Both the position numbers and the translations under genes were made by a program. A stretch of DNA of 64,000 bases from Aurantiacibacter atlanticus (GTDB lineage: Bacteria; Pseudomonadota; Alphaproteobacteria; Sphingomonadales; Sphingomonadaceae). How positions within the stretch are numbered: the first letter of the stretch is position 1; each line of letters starts with the position of its first letter. Positions 56,437 to 64,000 of the stretch are shown here, piece after piece. Location of the stretch: the NCBI RefSeq assembly GCF_001077815.2, contig NZ_CP011310.1:2170001-2234000 (forward strand), written 5' to 3'. Under the pieces are notes generated by a model, which was given only the letters and a program-made list of their open reading frames with translations, ran no database searches and was not told the DNA's origin.

Positions 56437-57503
56437 ACCATGCAATCAAGACTGGGCCGGGCGCGCGTGAACGCCTGCTGGCCGAGGCCGCGAAACGTAT
56501 CCTCATATCGGATGGCGCATTCGGCACGCAGATCCAGGATCGCAAGCTCTCCGAAGCAGACTATGCTGGCAATTTGGGCCTTGGCGCGGATCAGAAAGGC
56601 AATAATGATATTCTCGCGCTGACGCGGCCAGAGGTGATCGCGGACATCACCCGCGCGTATTTGCGGGCGGGGTCGGACATTGTTTCCACCAACACATTTT
56701 CCGCCAACCGCATCAGTCAGGCAGACTACGCCGCAGAAGAGCTGGTGCGCGACATCAATATCGCCTCTGCCCATATTGCCCGCGAAGTAGCCGATGAATT
56801 TGCACAGGCCGATGGCAGGCCGCGCTTTGTGGCAGGCGCCATCGGGCCGACCAACAAGACCCTGTCGCTCAGCCCCGATGTGGAAGACCCCGGCTTTCGT
56901 GAAATCGACTTCGATTTCCTTACCCAGGTGTACCTGGAACAGGCACAGGCGCTGGTCGAAGGCGGAGCGGATTTTATCCTGATCGAGACGATTTTCGACA
57001 CGCTCAACGCCAAGGCAGGCGTGATGGCTGCGCGCCGGCTGGCGGAAGAACTGGGGCAGGACGTTCCGCTCATGCTTTCCATGACACTGACCGATCTTTC
57101 AGGGCGCAATCTTTCCGGCCACACGGTCGAAGCCTTCTGGAATGCGGTGCGCCATGCGGATCCGGTGACAATCGGCCTCAATTGCAGCTTTGGCGCGGAT
57201 CAATTGCGTCCGCATGTGCAGCATCTTTCCACCATCGCGGATACGCTGCTAATGGCCTATCCCAATGCGGGGCTGCCCAATGAACTGGGTGAATATGACG
57301 AACAGCCAGACACCACTGCCGGGTTGGTTGGCGAATGGGCCGATGCCGGTCAGGTAAACATCATTGGCGGTTGCTGTGGCTCTACGCCCGGACACATCGC
57401 CGCGATGGCAAAGCGCGTCAATGCTGTCGCCCCGCGCGCCATCCCCGCACGTGAGGCCAAGATGCGCCTTGCCGGACTAGAACCTTTCACGATTGCCGCC
57501 TGA
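56433..57503 (+). CDS. metH: methionine synthase, homocysteine-binding half (split MetH)
   Basis: 356 residues from ATG 56433, the overlap start; the ORF continues upstream to 56316 only as an open frame inside metF. It corresponds to the first module of MetH: ISDGAFGTQIQDRKLSEADY, DIVSTNTFSANRIS, and zinc-ligand cysteines in IGLNCSFGADQLRPH and IIGGCCGSTPGHIAAM. It ends where the pterin module begins; the remaining modules form the next gene, three bases downstream. The split is clean and both parts are complete, so this is a real two-gene arrangement and not a frameshift. Confidence 0.92.
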   Translation: MNHAIKTGPGARERLLAEAAKRILISDGAFGTQIQDRKLSEADYAGNLGLGADQKGNNDILALTRPEVIADITRAYLRAGSDIVSTNTFSANRISQADYAAEELVRDINIASAHIAREVADEFAQADGRPRFVAGAIGPTNKTLSLSPDVEDPGFREIDFDFLTQVYLEQAQALVEGGADFILIETIFDTLNAKAGVMAARRLAEELGQDVPLMLSMTLTDLSGRNLSGHTVEAFWNAVRHADPVTIGLNCSFGADQLRPHVQHLSTIADTLLMAYPNAGLPNELGEYDEQPDTTAGLVGEWADAGQVNIIGGCCGSTPGHIAAMAKRVNAVAPRAIPAREAKMRLAGLEPFTIAA

Positions 57504-57506
57504 TCC

Positions 57507-60107
57507 ATGAATAATCTTTCTACCGCGCGTTTCGTCAACATTGGCGAGCGCACCAATGTCACCGGCTCTGCCCGCTTCAAGAAGCTGATCATGGCGGGCG
57601 ATTATCCCGCCGCCGTCGAAGTCGCCCGCCAGCAGGTTGAAAACGGCGCGCAGGTAATCGACGTGAATATGGATGAAGGCCTGCTCGATTCAGTCGAGGC
57701 CATGTCCACTTTTCTCAAGCTGATCGCAGCCGAACCCGATATTTCCCGCGTTCCGGTAATGATCGACAGTTCCAAGTGGGAAGTGATCGAAGCGGGGCTC
57801 AAATGCGTTTCGGGCAAGCCGATCGTCAATTCGATCAGCCTGAAGGAAGGGGAGGAACCATTCCTTCAGGCGGTCCGCAAATGCCGCGATTACGGTGCTG
57901 CCGCTGTGGTCATGGCCTTTGACGAAACCGGCCAGGCAGATACGGCGCAGCGCAAGGTCGATATCTGTGAACGCGCCTACAAGCTGATGGTCGCCAATGG
58001 ATTTCCGGCAGAAGACATCATCTTCGATCCCAATATCTTCGCGGTCGCTACCGGCATGGAAGAACATAACCGTTACGGCCTCGATTTCATCGAGGCGCTG
58101 GGCGAGATCAAGGCACGCTGCCCCCATGCGCTGACCAGTGGCGGACTATCCAATCTCAGTTTCAGCTTTCGCGGGAATGAGCCGGTGCGCCGCGCTATTC
58201 ATTCGGTATTTCTCTATCATGCCATTCCGGCTGGTCTGGACATGGCAATTGTCAATGCGGGCCAGCTCGATGTCTACGACACGATTGACCCCGCCTTGCG
58301 CGAAGCGTGCGAGGACGTGGTTCTTGCCCGCCGCCCCGATGCCACCGAAAGACTGATCGCCCTTGCCGAGAGCTTTCGCGGCACCGATGCGGTTGCGGAA
58401 AAAGCCGCCGCCGAGTGGCGCGGTCTGCCTGTCACCAAGCGGCTGGAATATGCGCTGGTGAAAGGCATCGACGCGCATATCGTCGGCGATACCGAAGAAG
58501 CGCGCCAATCCGCCGATCGCCCGATCGAGGTCATCGAAGGTCCGCTGATGGACGGCATGAACGTGGTTGGCGATCTGTTCGGCAGCGGCAAGATGTTCCT
58601 GCCGCAAGTGGTCAAATCGGCCCGCGTCATGAAGAAGGCAGTCGCCCACCTGATCCCTTTTATCGAGGCAGAAAAAGACAAGCTCGCGCCTGAAGATCGC
58701 AAGGCCAAGGGCAAGATCGTCATGGCCACTGTAAAAGGCGATGTGCACGATATCGGCAAGAATATCGTCGGCGTGGTGCTTCAGTGCAATGGCTATGAAG
58801 TGATCGATCTTGGCGTCATGGTGCCGTGGTCCAAAATCCTTGAAACTGCACGCGAAGAACAGGCGGATATTATCGGCCTTTCGGGTCTTATTACACCTTC
58901 GCTCGATGAAATGGTGACAGTGGCAGAGGAAATGAAACGCGCCGAAATGGACATTCCTCTGCTGATTGGCGGCGCAACCACCAGCCGGCTCCACACCGCG
59001 CTGCGGATTGATCCCGCTTATGATGGCCCGGTGATCCACGTGCTCGATGCCAGTCGCGCCGTGGGCGTGGCCAGCCGGCTCTTGTCAGATACCCAGCGCG
59101 ATGGATTGGTGGCCGATACGTCAGCCGAATATCAGGCAATGCGGGATAAGCGGGCAAACAAGCAGGCCAGCCCGCTCCACCCTCTCGAAGATGCGCGCGC
59201 CAACGGTTTTGTTGCGGATTTCACGAAGAAGGCATCGCCGCCAGCGCAGCCGGGGCTGCACCGCTTCGATGATTGGGATCTGGCCGATCTTGTCTCGGCA
59301 TTTGACTGGACGCCATTCTTCCGCAGCTGGGAACTGGCGGGCACATATCCCGCCATTCTGGAAGATGAGATTGTTGGCGAAAGCGCCCGCGCACTAAAGG
59401 CTGATGCCGATGCCATGTTGCAGCGCATCGTCGGGGAGAAGTGGCTGACTGCCAAGGGCGTATGCGCCTTCTGGCCATGCCGCAGAGAGGGCGACGATAT
59501 CAGGCTGGATGACGGCACGCTTTTGCCCATGCTACGCCAGCAGGTCATCAAGAGCCGTGATCGGGCGAATTACTGCCTGGCCGATTTCATTGATCCCGAA
59601 GGTGACTTCATCGGTGGCTTTGGCGTGGCTATCCACGGTATTGAGCCGCATCTGGAACGTTTCCGCGCCGATAATGATGATTATTCCGACATCTTGCTCA
59701 AGGCCCTGGCAGACCGCTTTGCCGAAGCTTTTGCAGAACGACTGCACCAGCATGTGCGCAAGACATTGTGGGCCTACGCTCCTGATGAGGCATGCTCTAT
59801 TGATGATCTTATCCACGAACATTATGACGGTATTCGCCCCGCTCCGGGCTATCCCGCCTGTCCCGACCATTCGCTGAAACCCATTCTATTTGACCTGCTC
59901 GACGCGGGCGAAAATGCAGGAATGGTGCTGACCGAAAGCAATGCCATGCTGCCTACCAGCGCGGTAAGCGGCATCTATTTCGGCCATCCGGACGCCAGCT
60001 ATTTCGGCGTGGCCCGCATCGGCCGCGATCAGCTGGAAGACTATGCCGCGCGGCGCGGAATGGATCTCTCAATTGCGGAAAGGTGGCTTCGCCCTAACCT
60101 GGATTAA
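57507..60107 (+). CDS. metH: methionine synthase, folate, cobalamin and reactivation domains (split MetH)
   Basis: 866 residues. Pterin-binding module first ([54 protein letters not shown]). The B12-binding domains follow with the lower-axial histidine in [20 protein letters not shown] (H414), then the SAM-dependent activation domain ([37 protein letters not shown]). Acts with the homocysteine-binding partner gene to methylate homocysteine from 5-methyl-THF. The ATG at 57507 stands three bases after the partner's stop. Confidence 0.95.
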   Translation: MNNLSTARFVNIGERTNVTGSARFKKLIMAGDYPAAVEVARQQVENGAQVIDVNMDEGLLDSVEAMSTFLKLIAAEPDISRVPVMIDSSKWEVIEAGLKCVSGKPIVNSISLKEGEEPFLQAVRKCRDYGAAAVVMAFDETGQADTAQRKVDICERAYKLMVANGFPAEDIIFDPNIFAVATGMEEHNRYGLDFIEALGEIKARCPHALTSGGLSNLSFSFRGNEPVRRAIHSVFLYHAIPAGLDMAIVNAGQLDVYDTIDPALREACEDVVLARRPDATERLIALAESFRGTDAVAEKAAAEWRGLPVTKRLEYALVKGIDAHIVGDTEEARQSADRPIEVIEGPLMDGMNVVGDLFGSGKMFLPQVVKSARVMKKAVAHLIPFIEAEKDKLAPEDRKAKGKIVMATVKGDVHDIGKNIVGVVLQCNGYEVIDLGVMVPWSKILETAREEQADIIGLSGLITPSLDEMVTVAEEMKRAEMDIPLLIGGATTSRLHTALRIDPAYDGPVIHVLDASRAVGVASRLLSDTQRDGLVADTSAEYQAMRDKRANKQASPLHPLEDARANGFVADFTKKASPPAQPGLHRFDDWDLADLVSAFDWTPFFRSWELAGTYPAILEDEIVGESARALKADADAMLQRIVGEKWLTAKGVCAFWPCRREGDDIRLDDGTLLPMLRQQVIKSRDRANYCLADFIDPEGDFIGGFGVAIHGIEPHLERFRADNDDYSDILLKALADRFAEAFAERLHQHVRKTLWAYAPDEACSIDDLIHEHYDGIRPAPGYPACPDHSLKPILFDLLDAGENAGMVLTESNAMLPTSAVSGIYFGHPDASYFGVARIGRDQLEDYAARRGMDLSIAERWLRPNLD

Positions 60108-60122
60108 CCTTCAGCACATTGA

Positions 60123-60245
60123 AATCGCCATGCCTTCCGCATCGAAGCAGTCCGCCCCGACCATCCGGGCGAACATCTTGACGCGGATGCACGTGAGGAA
60201 GAGTTTGAAGCCGAAGTAGAGAAATATGGTTGCGAGGTCGACTGA
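60123..60245 (+). other. short coding-like stretch without a start codon
   Basis: The frame 60123-60245, closed by TGA, reads FRIEAVRPDHPGEHLDADAR followed by an acidic segment rich in Glu and ending KYGCEVD, an amino-acid mix typical of real protein. It has no ATG, GTG or TTG, and a TGA lies just before it. The ATG at 60130 is in another frame. It could be the end of a gene broken by a one-base shift, or a chance open frame. No match recognised. Confidence 0.35.
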
Positions 60246-60263
60246 CCTTTCATCTTCAAGGGT

Positions 60264-60290
60264 GGCGGGCGGTGCGAAGCCGTGCCGCCC
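60264..60290 (+). terminator. possible terminator of the met operon
   Basis: GGCGG(G)CGG and CCG(TG)CCGCC form a GC-rich imperfect stem about 155 bases after metH. There is no T-run. It lies between two convergent genes and might serve both. Confidence 0.35.
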
Positions 60291-60375
60291 TCTGCTCTAC
60301 CTTCGCCAACTCTGGTGCCATGCAAAGGATTTTCTTGCCACGCCTGAACCTTGCAAAAACAGCGGCTGGACGCGA

Positions 60376-61287
60376 TCAATAGGCGGTAATCGCCTGGCCC
60401 TTGCGGCTCCAGATCGGTTTGACGATACGGCCCGTAGTTGCTGCGCGCGTCAACATCCAGATACCCGCGCCGGTTGCAACCACCAGCGTAAATATGGTCG
60501 CCTCCAGCCCAAAACCGCCGCCTGACAGCAAAACCGGGCCCTCCATCTGCGCATTCACGATGCCGGAAAAATCATTGCCGGATATCGGCACGTCCCACAG
60601 GCCCTGCGCCACGTTCCACCCTGCATGAAGGCCCATCGCAAGCCATAAAGAGCGTGTGAGCATATAGGCCGCGCCCAGCAATATCCCCGCCTCTACCGCG
60701 ATGGCGAAAGAGGAGAAGAATGTCGCATTATCATTGCCTGCGTGAAGTAAGCCGAAGAGGAGCGAACTCAGCGCCAACGCAATCCAGCTTCCGGTCAATT
60801 CTTCCAGCCAGCGCAGCACTATGCCGCGGATCAGCAGTTCCTCGAAAAAGCCTGCATAAAGACCGGTCAGGATCAGGATTTCAGGCCAGTGGGCAAAACT
60901 GCCCCAACCGGTGATGCGATAGACGCCGAAAAGTGCCGCCAGCCCCACGCAAGAACTGATCAACAATGTGCCTGCGGCAAACCCGAGCACAGTGTCGCGT
61001 AGCGCGATCGTGTCAAAGGGCAGATCGTCATGCTTCTTGGCACCCAGGCGCCGTATCGCCAATTTGTAAACGATGAGGCACAGTGCAATCAGCGATATGA
61101 CACCAAGAAACAGGCCCAGCGGCCCTGTCACATTGGGATCAATGACATATTCGACCGCGAGGCTGCTCAACCACGCCACGCCGATGACCAGCACCAGCGC
61201 CACCACCATCGACACCAGCGGGAATTGCCAGATGCGTAGCCAAATCGGCCTTTTCAGTGCCCCAGTTTCCAAATGATCGTCCATCAT
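60376..61287 (-). CDS. CPBP family intramembrane metalloprotease
   Basis: 303 residues from ATG 61287, with AAAGGCGGGA upstream; the ORF opens at 61353 but without a site. Eight or so membrane helices. The CPBP (CAAX protease/bacteriocin-processing) signature has three parts: GFFEELLIRGIVLRWLEEL (EExxxR type), SSLLFGLLHAGNDN (FxxxH), and MGLHAGWNVAQ (HxxxN). Related to Rce1 and to bacteriocin immunity proteins; bacterial substrates are mostly unknown. No bacteriocin gene is nearby. Confidence 0.88.
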   Translation of the reverse strand: MMDDHLETGALKRPIWLRIWQFPLVSMVVALVLVIGVAWLSSLAVEYVIDPNVTGPLGLFLGVISLIALCLIVYKLAIRRLGAKKHDDLPFDTIALRDTVLGFAAGTLLISSCVGLAALFGVYRITGWGSFAHWPEILILTGLYAGFFEELLIRGIVLRWLEELTGSWIALALSSLLFGLLHAGNDNATFFSSFAIAVEAGILLGAAYMLTRSLWLAMGLHAGWNVAQGLWDVPISGNDFSGIVNAQMEGPVLLSGGGFGLEATIFTLVVATGAGIWMLTRAATTGRIVKPIWSRKGQAITAY

Positions 61288-61386
61288 TCCCGCCTTTCGC
61301 ATGATAGGCGCGGGATGGCGCGCGCGCAGTGTTTTGGCAAGCGGTCCCGGCATTCATACCAGCCAGGGGATGCAGCGCAGCAAGAT

Positions 61387-62415
61387 CTATGTTTTCTCCC
61401 GCCGTAGAAGCTCGGCTTTGATTTCCAGTCCATAGGCATAACCGCCCAAAGCCCCATTTGCTGCGATGACGCGATGGCAGGGGATGAGCACGGCGATGTT
61501 ATTCGCGCCATTGGCACCGCCCACCGCGCGGCTTGCACGCGGATTGCCCAATGCCGCCGCCAGTTCGCCATAGCTGCGTGTCTCACCTGGCGGGATATCA
61601 CGCAGGGCCTGCCACACGCGTTGCTGGAAGGCGGTGCCTTTGACATCAAGCGGGATGTTCCGTCCTGAACCGGGCTGCTCGACCGCATCGGTCACCGCTT
61701 TGAAAAGCGCGTGAAAATCCTCCCCGCCCTCGACCAGCTCGGCCTTGGGAAGGCGGGCGCGCAATTCTGCCTCGCCTTCGTTGAAGGATAGGCAGCATAC
61801 GCCCCTGTCGGTGGCCGCCACCAGAAGTGCGCCAAGGCTGGTTTCAATCACGGACCAGTGAATGACCTTTCCGGCGGCGCCCTCATGCCACTCGCTTGCA
61901 CTCATGCCGATGCCCTTCCTGTCTTCATAAAAGCGCGATGGTGCGGAATATCCTGCCGCATATATCGCATCGCTGACCCGCTCTTCCTGCGCCAGCGCCT
62001 CGCCAGCGCGTTCGCGCCGCAATGCGCGGGAATAGGCAGCGGGGGAAAGGCCCACTGCGCGCGTAAAGATGCGCTGGAAATGGGTCGCGGAATAGCCGGT
62101 GATCGCGCCCAGCCTTTCCAGCGAAACAGGAGCTTCCGCATGCCTTATTATATCGAGCGCTTCTTTCACCGCGGCTTCTTCCCGGCTTTGCTGGTCTGGC
62201 GCGCAGCGTTTGCAGGCACGTAATCCGGCAGCTTCGGCAGCTTCACCATTGGCATAGAATTTCACATTCTTGCGCATGGGCGGGCGCGCAGGGCAGCTGG
62301 GCCGGCAATAAATACCGGTGGAATGCACACCTGTTACAAACACGCCATCGAAGCGGCGATCCTTCGCCAGAGCAATGCGCCAGCAATCATCATCCGAAAG
62401 GGCCTGATCAATCAT
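61387..62415 (-). CDS. ada: bifunctional Ada: methylphosphotriester sensor and O6-methylguanine-DNA methyltransferase
   Basis: 342 residues from ATG 62415 (MIDQALSDDDCWRIALAKD); an earlier start at 62451 is less likely. The N-Ada zinc domain has C37, C41, C68 and C71 (GIYCRPSCPARPP, ACKRC), in E. coli spacing. An AraC-type HTH follows (ITGYSATHFQRIFTRAVGLS). The C-terminal AGT domain has the acceptor IPCHRVI (C313) and AVGGANGANNIAVL. All domains are intact, so it should repair alkylation damage and activate its own regulon. No LexA box seen upstream. Confidence 0.95.
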   Translation of the reverse strand: MIDQALSDDDCWRIALAKDRRFDGVFVTGVHSTGIYCRPSCPARPPMRKNVKFYANGEAAEAAGLRACKRCAPDQQSREEAAVKEALDIIRHAEAPVSLERLGAITGYSATHFQRIFTRAVGLSPAAYSRALRRERAGEALAQEERVSDAIYAAGYSAPSRFYEDRKGIGMSASEWHEGAAGKVIHWSVIETSLGALLVAATDRGVCCLSFNEGEAELRARLPKAELVEGGEDFHALFKAVTDAVEQPGSGRNIPLDVKGTAFQQRVWQALRDIPPGETRSYGELAAALGNPRASRAVGGANGANNIAVLIPCHRVIAANGALGGYAYGLEIKAELLRREKT

Positions 62416-62551
62416 GGCGAGCCACGCATTTCGGCAGCGCAAGGATGGCATATGGCATCAATTGTCTCCTTCGCTGCCTTTCTAACCTTCCCCACATAGC
62501 TGCGCGTCCCGAAGCTTGCGGTCAATGTCATGAAGGGTACAGAAGCCGGTG

Positions 62552-64000
62552 ATGCACCGGATTCTCACATCGCTCGCGCTGCTTGTCGCAATTCTGGCCC
62601 TGCACCCCAAACCGGCGCTGGCTGACCCTGCCGATATAGAGGCCGCAACGCGCGGCGTGGTGCGCGTGGTCATCATTGGCCGCGACGGGGAGGAAATCTT
62701 TCCTATATCGCACGGCACCGGTTTTGCCGTGGGCGGCGAACGCATCGTCACTAATGCGCATGTCGTGGCGCAGGCGGTGGCGGATGACAGGCTGTCTATC
62801 GGCATCGTCCCTGCCGATGGTGATCGTGCAGTTTACGCCCGGCTTGTTTCGGTGAGCAAGCGCAATGACCTTGCCCTGATCGAGGCGACAGAGCCTTTGG
62901 GTCTGCCGCCTCTCACCATTTCCGGCAATCCGGCGCAGACAGGCACGGTGATGGCCATTGGCTATCCACTCAATGTGGACAGGGCGCAGGGCCTTTCCTT
63001 TTCGGACATGTTCCGCGCCCAGCCCCCCGTTACCGCCACGGGCTTTCTTTCAGGCCGCCGCCCCAGCCGTGATTTCGATACACTGTTGCACACAGCGCCG
63101 ATTGCGGCGGGCAATAGTGGCGGACCACTAGTGGATGAATGCGGCAGGGTGATGGGCGTCAATTCCTTCGGCGCGGAGAGCGGCGGGTCCGATGCAGAAT
63201 TCTTCTTCGCCGTTTCCACCCGTGAATTGCTGCCCTTCCTGCGCGCCAATGGCGTCAGCCCGCGCATGAATTCATCCCAATGCCGCAGCCTTGCCGATCT
63301 CGATGCAGAACAGCGCGTCCGCGAAAATGAGGCGCGCGCCACTGCCGAACGTATCGCTGAACATAAAGCCAACGCATTGGCGCAGCGCACTACGGAAATG
63401 CGCCGCACTATCGGCTTTGCGGTAATGGACGAACGTGACAACAAGCTGGCGCTGGCATTCCTCTTGCTGCTGATAGCGTGCGGTGCAGTCGCGCTCGCCA
63501 CCTTTGGCCATATACAAAAAGACATGCGCCTGCGCACGGCGGCTGGTGCAGTGGCCTTGATCGCGGTGGTCGGTGCCACTCTTGCCTGGTTTACCCGCCC
63601 GTCCTTCAACCAGGTCGATACCCGCGTTGAAGAATTGCTGCGCGCTGCAATGGATAATGACGAGGCCGGCCCGATTGCACCGAATGGCGGCGGATCCGGC
63701 GCAGGCGACCTTGTCTGCGTGCTGGATACCGCGAGGAGCCGCTTCGTCGGCGATCCGGCCGAGGATATCGAACTGGGCTGGTCGGATGAAGGCTGTGTCA
63801 ATGCGCGCACGCAATATGGACTTGAAAATGGCGAGTGGACCCGGATCTTCGTCCCGTCGAGCGAAGCGGCGGTATCGGTCAACAGTTTCGATCCGCTTGC
63901 GGGTGAACTGGTGATGGAACGCTATCTGCTCGATCGCCAATTGATGACGGCGGCCCGCAACGCGCGCGGAAAATACCGCGCACCATCATGCGGCGCTGGA
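62552..64000 (+). CDS. trypsin-like serine protease with two membrane helices, cut by window end
   Basis: The frame from ATG 62552 runs without a stop to the end (483 codons), so the C-terminus is missing. Signal peptide MHRILTSLALLVAILALHPKP ends at ALA. A trypsin/HtrA-like domain (30-235) has the full triad: NAHVV (H70), NDLALIE (D106), GNSGGPL (S189). No PDZ follows. Instead there is a charged coiled-coil stretch (about 250-285), then two membrane helices (about 299-319 and 328-347), and a further exported-looking domain with cysteine pairs (LVCVLDTARSRF, EGCVNARTQ). This architecture is unlike DegP. Possibly a regulated envelope protease; function not known. Confidence 0.85.
   Translation, partial: MHRILTSLALLVAILALHPKPALADPADIEAATRGVVRVVIIGRDGEEIFPISHGTGFAVGGERIVTNAHVVAQAVADDRLSIGIVPADGDRAVYARLVSVSKRNDLALIEATEPLGLPPLTISGNPAQTGTVMAIGYPLNVDRAQGLSFSDMFRAQPPVTATGFLSGRRPSRDFDTLLHTAPIAAGNSGGPLVDECGRVMGVNSFGAESGGSDAEFFFAVSTRELLPFLRANGVSPRMNSSQCRSLADLDAEQRVRENEARATAERIAEHKANALAQRTTEMRRTIGFAVMDERDNKLALAFLLLLIACGAVALATFGHIQKDMRLRTAAGAVALIAVVGATLAWFTRPSFNQVDTRVEELLRAAMDNDEAGPIAPNGGGSGAGDLVCVLDTARSRFVGDPAEDIELGWSDEGCVNARTQYGLENGEWTRIFVPSSEAAVSVNSFDPLAGELVMERYLLDRQLMTAARNARGKYRAPSCGAG

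Overview
The window is chromosomal DNA of an alphaproteobacterium, most likely a sphingomonad of the Erythrobacteraceae type. I base this on the GC-rich coding style, the rpmF-plsX-fabH-ihfA-merR cluster, class I lysyl-tRNA synthetase, CobT, a LexA box of the alphaproteobacterial GTTC-N7-GTTC form, and a methionine synthase split over two genes. This placement is my inference; no rRNA is present to confirm it. I see no insertion sequence, prophage, integron, CRISPR array or rRNA operon. The window reads as a conserved chromosome with a few accessory genes.

Layout. 0-5.5 kb: branched-chain amino acid genes ilvC and leuA, with a leucine-rich leader peptide and a perfect 11-bp hairpin between them; then a histidine-kinase-like protein without a catalytic domain, and an overlapping pair on the minus strand (unknown protein plus AHH-type nuclease). 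5.7-7.7 kb: recJ and two tRNA-Glu genes that differ only at the wobble base. 7.8-16.7 kb: a complete phosphate block, phoR, porin, pstSCAB, phoU and phoB, with candidate Pho boxes. 16.7-23.7 kb: a four-gene minus-strand operon (radical SAM protein, UdgX-type uracil-DNA glycosylase, error-prone polymerase DnaE2, extensin-like protein) behind a LexA box that covers the -10 element.

24-38 kb holds mixed housekeeping and envelope genes: TerC, tRNA-Ile2(CAU), M28 peptidase, renalase-like flavoprotein, DUF421 protein, EttA, MASE1-GGDEF cyclase, RcnB-like Arg-rich protein, cytochrome b561, prolyl-4-hydroxylase-like protein, LysK, MscS and a Pro-rich membrane protein. 38-45 kb: a DinG-type helicase coupled to a SixA-like phosphatase, then the rpmF-plsX-fabH-ihfA-merR operon. 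45-52 kb: MAPEG and MBL proteins, an S24-family repressor divergent from two small unknown genes, cysS, cobT and a DUF4197 protein. 52-60 kb: priA, then an ArsR-methyltransferase regulator (SahR-like) with its own palindrome in one operon with metF and the two metH halves. 60-64 kb: CPBP-family protease, Ada, and a membrane-tethered trypsin-like protease cut by the window end.

Three themes connect the genes. Inorganic phosphate is sensed by PhoR/PhoB/PhoU and taken up by the porin and PstSCAB. Methionine is remade by MetF and split MetH under a regulator that probably senses S-adenosylhomocysteine. DNA damage is covered by the LexA-box operon, RecJ, PriA, the helicase and Ada. The most unusual regions are the LexA-box operon, in which UdgX and a radical SAM protein stand where imuA-imuB usually precede dnaE2, the leuA leader, and the AHH nuclease pair.
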